Shown: positions 8,574 through 17,503 of the stretch, piece by piece | Numbering within the stretch: the stretch's first letter is position 1 | Layout of the letters: each line of letters begins with the position of its first letter | NCBI GenBank assembly: GCA_900114405.1 | Contig: FOSY01000003.1 | Span: 310,001 to 374,000 of the forward strand | DNA length: 64,000 bases | DNA from: Lachnospiraceae bacterium KH1T2 | Lineage (GTDB): Bacteria > Bacillota > Clostridia > Lachnospirales > Lachnospiraceae | Reading direction: 5' to 3' | Position numbers and translations under genes: made by a program | Notes under the pieces: model-generated | What the model was told of the DNA's origin: nothing | Databases searched by the model: none | Seen by the model: only the letters and a program-made list of their open reading frames with translations

Positions 8574-10181
8574 ATGAAAAAGAATATACTTAAAAGTAAA
8601 TTATACCTATATCTAACGGAATTCATTTCTGGAATGGCAGTAATGGCGGTAGAACAGGGCGCCAGCAGATTGTTGGCGCCTTATTTTAGTTCATCGCAGA
8701 TAGTGTGGACGATAATCATAGGAACGATAATGATCGCTATGGCGCTCGGAAATATCTTTGGCGGAAGATGGGCGGATAAAGATCCGGACCCGGCGAAACT
8801 TTTCAAGAGGATAATACTTGCCGCCATATGGATAGCTGCGATACCGTTTGCCGGAAAATACATAATCATTGGAATCACAGGTATACTCATAGTTACGATC
8901 AGCACGAATTTGCTGATATGGGCGGCGTTCCTTGCATGTATGATAATATTTGTATTTCCGCTTTTTCTGCTTGGAACAGTTACACCATCGCTTATCAGGT
9001 ATACGGTGTCGGATCTTGATGAGAGCGGAAGTATAGCAGGAGGGCTTGGAGCATGCAATACTGTCGGAAGTATCCTTGGAACATTTCTTCCGACATTTGT
9101 GACGATCCCTACAGCGGGAACAGCAGTTACATTTTTGATCTTTGCAGGGGCGCTTCTTGTACTTGCGGCACTTTACTTCATAGTGAACGGTGGAGGAAGG
9201 AAAGCGATTGCCGCTTCACTCGTAATATTTGTGCTGTGCTCAGTTTTTGGCCACTCTTCAAATTTTGCATTTTGGGAGAATGATCTGGCGTTTGAAGGGG
9301 AGTCTATCTATAATTACCTGCAGGTGAGGGACAGTGCAGACTCAACAATACTTTCAACAAATGTAATGTTCGGAGTGCAGTCCATAAGAAAAAAGAACGA
9401 AAATTTAACAGGCATGTACTATGACTACGCACTTATGGCGCCTGTCATGGCAGGTCTGGCAGAAAGCAGTACAGGCGGCGAAAAGCCGTCTGTTTTAATA
9501 CTCGGAATGGGCAGCGGGACCTTTGCGGTGCAGTGTGCCAGGTATTTTCCACAGGTTGATGTGAGCGGTGTAGAGATAGATGAAAAGATAACGGAACTTG
9601 CTCACGAATATTTCGAGCTCCCAGAGTCGATACCGGTAGAAACTTATGACGGCAGGGCTTACCTGAATGCAGACAAAAAGAAATATGATGTGATAATGGT
9701 GGATGCATATCAGGATATCACGATCCCATTTCAGATGAGCTCAGTGGAGTTCTTTTCGCTGGTAAAAAGCCATCTTAAGGATAATGGCGTGATGGTTGTA
9801 AACCTGAATATGTATGACGGTGATGGAGAAACTATAACGAGCTATCTTTCAGATACTATCGCATCTGTCTTTGAGGATGTATCTGTGATAGATGTGCCTG
9901 GTGCTACGAATAGAGAGCTTTTTGCCGCGAGCAGACCAGAGCTGAGAGAAGGATTGGCAGCGGCTGTTGAAAATGTTTCAGATCATGAACTTAGAGCAAT
10001 GCTCACGGCTTCTGAGAGCAGGCTTAAAAAGTGGGATTCGACAGGGCATATCTTTACAGACGACAGAGCGCCGGTAGAGCTGATGGGCATTAAAACGATA
10101 GATGGTCTGATTAATTCAGAGATTCAGTATTATAAAGATGTATTTCGTGAAAAAGGTTTTTCCGGGCTTTTAGAATTTTGA
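8574..10181 (+). CDS. Membrane-fused spermidine-synthase-like protein
   Basis: A 535-residue two-part protein. Residues about 10-225 form seven or eight membrane helices resembling the transporter-like half of 'fused MFS/spermidine synthase' proteins (FISGMAVMAVEQGASRLLAPYF, ALGNIFGGRWADKDPDP). Residues about 300-480 form an aminopropyltransferase-like Rossmann domain: LILGMGSGTFAVQCARYFP (SAM-type loop), SGVEIDEKI, TYDGRAYL and IMVDAYQDI, where spermidine synthases carry the catalytic Asp. It could make or modify polyamines at the membrane, but members are largely uncharacterised and the reaction is inferred. The mRNA is probably almost leaderless because the TATAAT ends 9 nt before the ATG and no ribosome binding site is visible. 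Confidence 0.85.
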   Translation: MKKNILKSKLYLYLTEFISGMAVMAVEQGASRLLAPYFSSSQIVWTIIIGTIMIAMALGNIFGGRWADKDPDPAKLFKRIILAAIWIAAIPFAGKYIIIGITGILIVTISTNLLIWAAFLACMIIFVFPLFLLGTVTPSLIRYTVSDLDESGSIAGGLGACNTVGSILGTFLPTFVTIPTAGTAVTFLIFAGALLVLAALYFIVNGGGRKAIAASLVIFVLCSVFGHSSNFAFWENDLAFEGESIYNYLQVRDSADSTILSTNVMFGVQSIRKKNENLTGMYYDYALMAPVMAGLAESSTGGEKPSVLILGMGSGTFAVQCARYFPQVDVSGVEIDEKITELAHEYFELPESIPVETYDGRAYLNADKKKYDVIMVDAYQDITIPFQMSSVEFFSLVKSHLKDNGVMVVNLNMYDGDGETITSYLSDTIASVFEDVSVIDVPGATNRELFAASRPELREGLAAAVENVSDHELRAMLTASESRLKKWDSTGHIFTDDRAPVELMGIKTIDGLINSEIQYYKDVFREKGFSGLLEF

Positions 10182-10300
10182 TCAGAAAAAAGTACTTAAG
10201 AATCACGTGATTAGGTTTAAATGTCCTTTGATACGATTCAAAACCGAAACCACAATATATATGCTCTAAACAGCAGCAAGACAACGTTATACAGTACTAA

Positions 10301-10330
10301 AGTGAGATGTATACACATCTCGCTTTTTTG
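10301..10330 (+). terminator. Intrinsic terminator before the leuA-araC region
   Basis: Stem AGTGAGATGT / ACATCTCGCT (with G-U pairs) followed by TTTTTTG. Confidence 0.8.
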
Positions 10331-10364
10331 TATAAACATTTGGTTAAAATAAATCAAGAAAATA

Positions 10365-10400
10365 GATTAAATCTGTCCCTGTGATTAAAAATTTCTCTGT
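10365..10400. repeat. Tandem 18-bp direct repeat upstream of leuA-araC (possible AraC-type binding sites)
   Basis: Two adjacent units, 10365-10382 and 10383-10400, both begin GATTAAA and end CTGT and match at 14 of 18 positions. AraC-family proteins usually bind direct repeats close to the -35 region; a -10-like TAATAT at 10408 lies just downstream. Binding by the fusion protein is inference. Confidence 0.45.
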
Positions 10401-10481
10401 GCTAAAGTAATATTAATCAAATTAGTTGACTGATTGAGATTGTCTTAGGAACTTATTTTTAAAAGAAAAGAGGTTTGGGGA

Positions 10482-12473
10482 ATGTTTAACGCAGAAAAGT
10501 ATAAAATTCCATATTTTATGCCGGATAAGCCGACATATGACTGGGTAAAAAAAGACCATATAACCAAAGCACCGATATGGTGCAGCGTAGACCTTCGAGA
10601 CGGAAATCAGGCTTTGATCGAACCGATGAGTCTTGAAGAAAAACTAGAATTCTTCCAAATGCTCGTAAAAATAGGTTTTAAGGAGATAGAGATCGGTTTT
10701 CCGGCAGCTTCAGATACAGAATATGAATTTGCAAGGACACTTATAGAGAAAAAAATGGTACCGGAAGATGTCACACTTCAGGTTCTGACTCAGGCAAGAG
10801 AGCATATCATAAGGAAAACTTTTGAAGCTGTAGAGGGTGCGCCGCATGCGATCATCCATGTATATAATTCCACATCTGTAGCGCAGAGAGAGCAGGTGTT
10901 TGGTAAAGATAAAGAAGAGATAAAGCAGATAGCAATTGACGGTGCGAAGCTTCTGAAAGAGCTTGCGGACCAGACAGAGGGTAATTTTTCCTTCGAGTAT
11001 TCTCCGGAAAGTTTCCCGGGAACTGAAGTAGAGTATGCGGTTGAGGTATGCAATGCGGTTTTGGATGTGTGGAAGCCGAAGAAGTCAAATAAAGCGATCA
11101 TAAATATACCGACAACAGTTGAGAATGCAATGCCGCATGTATTTGCAACTCAGCTCGAATATGTGACAAAGAATCTTAAATATCGTGATGCAGTGACACT
11201 TTCGATCCATCCTCATAATGACAGAGGAACCGGTGTGGCTACTGCTGAGATGGGCATCCTTGCCGGTGCCGACAGAGTAGAAGGCACACTTTTTGGAAAT
11301 GGTGAAAGAACAGGCAATGTGGATGTGGTCACACTTGCCATGAATATGTATTCACACGGCGTTGATTCTAAGCTTGATTTCAGCAATATCATGGAAATCG
11401 GAGAAAAGTACGAGAATCTCACACGCATGGAGATATTCCCAAGACAGCCATATGCCGGACAGCTTGTATTTACAGCATTTTCAGGTTCACATCAGGATGC
11501 TATTTCGAAAGGCTTCAGATGGAATAAGGCACATCCGGATAAGCCATGGTGCGTTCCTTACCTTCCTATCGATCCACACGACCTCGGACGTGAGTATGAC
11601 GGTGATGTTATCAGGATCAACAGCCAGTCAGGCAAGGGCGGTGTAAGCTACATTTTGCAGCACAATTTTGGTCTGCAGATTCCGAAGGAGATGCAGGAAG
11701 ATGTCAGCTATACAGTTAAAGGAATTTCTGACAGAGAACATGCTGAGCTTTCGCCTGAGAGAGTTTATCATATCTTTGAGGATAAATATATCAATAATGA
11801 CGGTCCGTTTATAATAGCGGATGCTCACTTTGAGCAGATAGATGGAATCCTTGCCAGAGTCGCTATAAGCAGAAAGGGAAAAGAAACACTTGTAGCTGCA
11901 AATGGTAATGGACGCTTAGATGCGGTAAGTAATGCGATTAAGTCATATTTCAATGTGAGTTATGAACTTTCCACTTATTCAGAACATGCATTAGGGCATG
12001 GTTCATCATCAAAGGCATGTACATATGTAGGCGTGACCTGCAATGGAAAGAAGTATTGGGGTGTTGGAATCGATGAAGATATTATCCGTTCCTCAATAGA
12101 TGCACTTACAGTTGCGGTAAACCAGATTGAAATGATAAGGGAGATAAACGATGACCAGGACCAACGAATCACGGAGATCCTTAATTTTATACAGGAGAAA
12201 TACCTGACTATAACATTAGACGATCTCTCAAGGGAGTTTTACCTCTCAAAGCCGTATCTTTCAAAGTACATCAGAGAAAAATCAGGCTGCACTTTTAGTG
12301 AAAATGTGCAGAAGATAAGACTGAAGAAAGCCTGCACACTTCTTCGAAACGGAAATATGAAGGTTGAGAAGGTTGCTGAAAATGTAGGCTACCCAAGTGT
12401 CGAGCATTTCAATCGTCAATTTAAGCGCAGATTTGGAATGACACCTGTACAATATAGAAACAGCAATAAGTAG
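10482..12473 (+). CDS. leuA: 2-isopropylmalate synthase fused to an AraC-type DNA-binding domain
   Basis: A 663-residue fusion. Residues about 1-555 are a complete LeuA (the longer, yeast-like class): the catalytic loop VDLRDGNQALIEPMS, metal-binding HPHNDRGTGVA, GTLFGNGERTGNVD, and a C-terminal regulatory domain (about 430-550, ANGNGRLDAVSNAIK, SEHALGHGSSS) of the type that binds leucine. It should condense acetyl-CoA with 2-oxoisovalerate in leucine synthesis. Residues about 560-660 are a full AraC/XylS double helix-turn-helix: LDDLSREFYLSKPYLSKYI, then KVAENVGYPSVEHFNRQFKR and FGMTPVQYR. The frame is continuous with no stop between the parts. No other leucine genes are nearby. A trigger-enzyme role, DNA binding tuned by leucine, is an inference. 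AGAGG precedes the ATG. Confidence 0.93.
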   Translation: MFNAEKYKIPYFMPDKPTYDWVKKDHITKAPIWCSVDLRDGNQALIEPMSLEEKLEFFQMLVKIGFKEIEIGFPAASDTEYEFARTLIEKKMVPEDVTLQVLTQAREHIIRKTFEAVEGAPHAIIHVYNSTSVAQREQVFGKDKEEIKQIAIDGAKLLKELADQTEGNFSFEYSPESFPGTEVEYAVEVCNAVLDVWKPKKSNKAIINIPTTVENAMPHVFATQLEYVTKNLKYRDAVTLSIHPHNDRGTGVATAEMGILAGADRVEGTLFGNGERTGNVDVVTLAMNMYSHGVDSKLDFSNIMEIGEKYENLTRMEIFPRQPYAGQLVFTAFSGSHQDAISKGFRWNKAHPDKPWCVPYLPIDPHDLGREYDGDVIRINSQSGKGGVSYILQHNFGLQIPKEMQEDVSYTVKGISDREHAELSPERVYHIFEDKYINNDGPFIIADAHFEQIDGILARVAISRKGKETLVAANGNGRLDAVSNAIKSYFNVSYELSTYSEHALGHGSSSKACTYVGVTCNGKKYWGVGIDEDIIRSSIDALTVAVNQIEMIREINDDQDQRITEILNFIQEKYLTITLDDLSREFYLSKPYLSKYIREKSGCTFSENVQKIRLKKACTLLRNGNMKVEKVAENVGYPSVEHFNRQFKRRFGMTPVQYRNSNK

Positions 12474-12478
12474 AAAAT

Positions 12479-12511
12479 GGAAAACCACTCAGGAGACTGG
12501 GTGGTTTTTTA
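12479..12511 (+). terminator. Intrinsic terminator after leuA-araC
   Basis: Stem AAAACCAC / GTGGTTTT with an 11-12 nt loop, followed by a T-run, starting 6 nt after the stop codon. Confidence 0.85.
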
Positions 12512-12714
12512 ACTGTTAAGCTTTTTGTTAAAATGAAAAAATAGATAATAAATTTTTGAACTAAATAGGTAAAATGACGAAGCAGTAAAAAATGGCGATG
12601 ATAATTATTGTGTATTTTTAATGTATTTTCTGGTATATTTCGTCTATCGTGTTGCATATTTCACAAATGTATGTTAAATTAAACATAGTTAAATAATTCG
12701 CCGATGAGAGATGA

Positions 12715-12765
12715 GAGCGTGGCCGATAACAGCGGGAAGCTGCGTACTGACCATGCTCATTTTTA
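12715..12765 (+). promoter_or_regulatory. Terminator-like structured leader upstream of glpP
   Basis: GAGCGTGG (12715-12722) pairs with CCATGCTC (12751-12758, one G-U pair); inside is a second stem CAGC / GCTG around GGGAA. A short T-run (ATTTTTAT) follows. This looks like an antitermination target 90 nt before the glpP start, consistent with GlpP acting on its own operon. Bases 12512-12714 are AT-rich with no gene seen. Confidence 0.55.
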
Positions 12766-12855
12766 TGTTCAAATGTATTGCATTTAAATAAATACAGTAC
12801 AAGGAGCGGTCTCCGGCCTGCATCATCTTCAAGGGAGGAAAGAGGTCATTATTCA

Positions 12856-13428
12856 ATGCGCAGATTCATTGAACTGATTGAAGATACGCCGATCATAGCG
12901 GCAGTTAAAGATGATGAAGGACTGGAGCTAAGCCTTACAACCGATTCTTCCGTGATTTTTGTACTATATGGGGATGTCTGTTCATTACCTGATATCGTGA
13001 AAAAGATTCACGATGCAGGAAAAACGGCAATGGTACATATCGATCTGATAAATGGATTGAGTTCCAGAGATACGTCAGTAGATTTTATAAAAAAATACAC
13101 GGAAGCGGATGGGATCATTACGACAAAAAATGCACTCATCCCACATGCAAAAGAAATCGGGCTCCACACTATCCTTAGGTATTTTGTCCTCGACAGTATG
13201 GCGTTGGTGAATATAGAGAAGCAGGCAAGGCATGGGGTAGCTCAGCCTGACTTCATTGAGATATTGCCGGGGGTTATCCTTCCATCAGTGATACAGAAGA
13301 TCAATTCGATCAGCAGGGTACCTGTCATCGCAGGGGGGTTAATCACAACAAAGGAAGAGGTTATGAACGCTCTCAATAATGGCGCTATAGCTATTTCATC
13401 TACGAACCAAAAGGTATGGTTTATGTAA
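12856..13428 (+). CDS. glpP: Glycerol-3-phosphate-responsive antiterminator GlpP
   Basis: A 190-residue protein matching the GlpP family: FIELIEDTPIIAAVKD at the start, VFVLYGD-like VIFVLYGDVCSLPDIVKKI, HIDLINGLSS, ADGIITTK, DFIEILPGVILP and VIAGGLITTKEEV. GlpP binds glycerol-3-phosphate and keeps RNA polymerase from stopping at leader terminators of glp genes; in the characterised Bacillus case the target is the glpD leader. ATG 12856 is chosen because AGAGG lies 10 nt upstream and the 26 extra residues of a longer frame do not look like family sequence. It is first in the glycerol locus, 24 nt before glpK, and has a terminator-like leader of its own. Confidence 0.93.
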   Translation: MRRFIELIEDTPIIAAVKDDEGLELSLTTDSSVIFVLYGDVCSLPDIVKKIHDAGKTAMVHIDLINGLSSRDTSVDFIKKYTEADGIITTKNALIPHAKEIGLHTILRYFVLDSMALVNIEKQARHGVAQPDFIEILPGVILPSVIQKINSISRVPVIAGGLITTKEEVMNALNNGAIAISSTNQKVWFM

Positions 13429-14955
<1,527 letters not shown>

Positions 14956-15036
14956 TATTGGTATAAGATCCCAGGGTAGGGGATTTTATATAGAGTATTT
15001 GTAACTGAATAGTTAATCAACAAAGGGAAGGTATTT

Positions 15037-15090
15037 TGGTCGCTGCCGAGGCTGCTTTCATGGGGGTGAAAGAGCTTCGGCCCGACCCAT
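15037..15090 (+). promoter_or_regulatory. Structured leader between glpK and glpF
   Basis: An inner 14-bp stem with one bulge (CCGAGGCTGCTTTCA with TGAAAGAGCTTCGG) is enclosed by GGTCG / CGACC. No T-run follows; the structure ends just before the GGAGG ribosome binding site of glpF. It could control mRNA stability, processing or translation. Function not known. Confidence 0.5.
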
Positions 15091-15105
15091 AATGGAGGTT
15101 ATGGT

Positions 15106-15837
15106 ATGAAATATTTTTTGGCTGAGTTCATTGGTACTGCGATACTTGTAGTACTGGGTGACGGAGTTTGTTGTAACGTAAGTCTTAATAAATCTGGTAT
15201 GAAGGGCGGAAACAGCGTTCATATCACGATCGGTTGGGCACTTGCAGTTCTGCTTCCTGCATTTTGCTTTGGTGCATCAAGCGGCGCACACTTCAATCCT
15301 TCAGTAACTATTGCTCTTGCAGTTGGCGGAATGCTCGACTGGAGCCTTGTTCCTACATACATCATCGGGCAGCTTCTCGGCGGTGTTCTTGGAGCAGTTA
15401 TACTTATTATCCTTTATCATGATCAGCTTGTAGCTACTGATGATCCTGCAGTTAAGAGAGGATGCTTCTGTACAGGTCCTTCATCACCAAACACAGTTCT
15501 TAACTTCCTTTCAGAGTGCACATGCGGTTTCCTTCTTGTATTCACAATCCTTGGAATCAATCAGGTAGCCGGCGGCGCTGCTGGAACACAGGGTCTTAAC
15601 TACTTCTTTGTTATGGCACTCATCATGTCAATCGGTATGTCACTCGGCGGACTTACAGGTTACGCAATGAATGCAGCCAGAGACACAGCTCCTCGTCTTG
15701 CATACGCTCTTTTCTGCCCGGGAAAGAAAGATGCTGACTGGGGTTATGCATGGATTCCTGCATTAGCTCCGATCGTAGGTGCATGCCTTGCAGCACTTCT
15801 TTACAATGCGCTTATCGCAGCAGGTGTTTTTGCATAA
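15106..15837 (+). CDS. glpF: Glycerol uptake facilitator (aquaglyceroporin)
   Basis: A 243-residue membrane channel of the MIP family that lets glycerol diffuse into the cell. Six membrane helices and two half-helices are visible. The two signature boxes are altered: HFNPSVTI (N64-P65-S66) instead of NPA, and YAMNAARDTAPR (N189-A190-A191) instead of NPARD; the selectivity arginine R192 remains. The fold and location between glpK and the dehydrogenase genes support the glycerol role. A strong TGGAGG site precedes the ATG, and a structured leader lies just upstream. Confidence 0.93.
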   Translation: MKYFLAEFIGTAILVVLGDGVCCNVSLNKSGMKGGNSVHITIGWALAVLLPAFCFGASSGAHFNPSVTIALAVGGMLDWSLVPTYIIGQLLGGVLGAVILIILYHDQLVATDDPAVKRGCFCTGPSSPNTVLNFLSECTCGFLLVFTILGINQVAGGAAGTQGLNYFFVMALIMSIGMSLGGLTGYAMNAARDTAPRLAYALFCPGKKDADWGYAWIPALAPIVGACLAALLYNALIAAGVFA

Positions 15838-15957
15838 AAACACACAAAGTTTTTCGTTAGTTATTGAGGCTTGTCACAGTCTCAGGGAGGATTTATCATA
15901 CATATATAAGAACTGTTTATCTGATGGTTCGATAATTTGATATGTATCTGGAGATTG

Positions 15958-16012
15958 GAGTCAGGTTTGAAACGCACATTCGGAAATGTGCTTTAGACCT
16001 GACTCTTTTTTT
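15958..16012 (+). terminator. Strong terminator in the glpA leader (probable antitermination site)
   Basis: GAGTCAGGT pairs with ACCTGACTC; inside, GCACATT pairs with AATGTGC; seven T residues follow. It lies between glpF and the dehydrogenase gene, 38 nt before the start codon. Because the downstream genes lack an obvious promoter after it, read-through would need antitermination, the known job of GlpP. This link is inference. Confidence 0.85.
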
Positions 16013-16049
16013 ACTTATAGGAAATCTTGTTGGTTTAGGAGGATCTGAA

Positions 16050-17501
16050 ATGATTTATGACTGCCTGATAATCGGCGCGGGAGTTACCGGAAGTGCTGTT
16101 GCACGAGAGCTTTCCCGCTATAAGGATTTTAATGTTGGTGTACTTGAAAAGGGTGAAGACGTCTGCACAGGAACTTCAAAAGCAAATAGTGCTATCGTCC
16201 ATGCCGGATTCGACGCCGCTGAGGGCTCACTCATGGCGAAGATGAACGTTGAAGGAAACGAGATGATGGATGAGCTTTGCAAAGACCTGGATATCCCATT
16301 TACAAGGAATGGTTCGATGGTCGTATGCATCCATAAAGAAGAGCTTGACGGACTTAAAGATCTTTATAACAGAGGTATCGCCAATGGTGTTAAGGATCTT
16401 AAGATCCTCACTAAAGAAGAGTGCCTGGAGCTTGAGCCAAATCTTTCAGATAACGTTGAGGGAGCACTGCTTGCACCGACAGGCGGTATAATCTGTCCAT
16501 TCCTGCTGAATATAGCCATGGCAGAGAATGCAAATGTAAATGGCGTTGATTTCCGTTTTAATACAGAAGTTGAAGACCTTAAACGTGATGAAGACGGCAT
16601 CTGGCACATTAGGACGAATAATGGTGAGTATCTTACAAAGAATGTGGTAAATGCAGCGGGAGTATATGCGGATAAATTCCACAATATGGTAGCTGATACA
16701 AAGATCCACATCACACCGCGCCGCGGCGATTATTGTCTTTTAGACCATGAGATGGGCGATTTTGTAACACATACGATCTTCCCACAGCCTACAAAGCTTG
16801 GTAAAGGTGTACTTGTTTCGCCTACGGTTCACGGAAACCTTATCGTCGGACCTACTGCTATCGATATTGAAGATAAAGATGCGACAGCAACTACGGCTGA
16901 TGGCATAAACGATCTTATGGAAAAAGCCGGGATGCATGTTCGTGACCTTCCGATAAGAAGAAAAGTCATAACTTCATTTGCCGGACTTCGTGCACATGAA
17001 GATCACCATGAGTTTATAATCGACTGGGTTGATGAAGCACCGGGATTCTTTGACTGCGCCGGAATCGAATCTCCGGGACTTACAAGCTCTCCGGCTATCG
17101 GCAGAAAAGTCGGAAATATGTTTAAGGAAAAATACAGTCTTACGGAGAAGTCTGACTGGATCTCTAAGAGAAAAGGCATAGTTTCTACAAAAGATCTTTC
17201 AATCGAAGAAAGAAATGAGCTCATTAAAAAGAATCCTGCATATGGAAATATCATCTGCAGATGTGAGTCTATCACAGAAGGTGAGATACTTGATGCGATT
17301 CACAGACCTCTGGGTGCGAGAAGCCTTGATGGTGTAAAGAGAAGAGTAAGAGCCGGAATGGGAAGATGCCAGGCTGGTTTCTGCAGTCCTAAGACGATGG
17401 AGATCATCAATCGAGAGCTTGGAATCCCGATGGAGAAGATCACTAAGAGCGGCGGAAAGTCAAACATCGTACTTGAGAGAACCAAAGGAGGTCGTGACTG
17501 A
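16050..17501 (+). CDS. glpA: FAD-dependent glycerol-3-phosphate dehydrogenase, large subunit type
   Basis: A 483-residue flavoprotein that probably oxidises glycerol-3-phosphate to dihydroxyacetone phosphate. The FAD-binding dinucleotide fold opens the protein (YDCLIIGAGVTGSAVARELS), followed by TSKANSAIVHAGFDA, typical of the GlpA/LhgO group. The C-terminus has a BFD-like iron-sulfur domain with cysteines at 403, 405, 440 and 445 (CRCES; GRCQAGFCSP). ATG 16050 has TTAGGAGG upstream; the 36-residue extension in the same frame reads through the leader terminator and is rejected. It is followed within 2 nt by the glpB-like gene and then the DUF1667 gene, the usual Firmicutes anaerobic set. Confidence 0.92.
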   Translation: MIYDCLIIGAGVTGSAVARELSRYKDFNVGVLEKGEDVCTGTSKANSAIVHAGFDAAEGSLMAKMNVEGNEMMDELCKDLDIPFTRNGSMVVCIHKEELDGLKDLYNRGIANGVKDLKILTKEECLELEPNLSDNVEGALLAPTGGIICPFLLNIAMAENANVNGVDFRFNTEVEDLKRDEDGIWHIRTNNGEYLTKNVVNAAGVYADKFHNMVADTKIHITPRRGDYCLLDHEMGDFVTHTIFPQPTKLGKGVLVSPTVHGNLIVGPTAIDIEDKDATATTADGINDLMEKAGMHVRDLPIRRKVITSFAGLRAHEDHHEFIIDWVDEAPGFFDCAGIESPGLTSSPAIGRKVGNMFKEKYSLTEKSDWISKRKGIVSTKDLSIEERNELIKKNPAYGNIICRCESITEGEILDAIHRPLGARSLDGVKRRVRAGMGRCQAGFCSPKTMEIINRELGIPMEKITKSGGKSNIVLERTKGGRD

Positions 17502-17503
17502 TT

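Larger units (their letters stand above)
10182..10481 (+). other. Intergenic region upstream of leuA-araC
   Basis: These 300 bases contain no credible gene. They hold the terminator of the preceding gene (10301-10330), a tandem 18-bp repeat (10365-10400), a -10-like TAATAT at 10408, TTGACT at 10426 without a good -10 partner, and the AGAGG ribosome binding site of the fusion gene. No T-box motif was seen. Confidence 0.7.

Noticed and set aside
10182..10481. Leucine T-box leader before leuA-araC
   Set aside because: No T-box sequence, specifier stem or terminator/antiterminator pair next to the gene was seen.
12722..12729. Exact sigma-28 -10 octamer GCCGATAA in the glpP leader
   Set aside because: No TAAA lies 14-16 nt upstream, and the octamer falls inside the leader hairpin.
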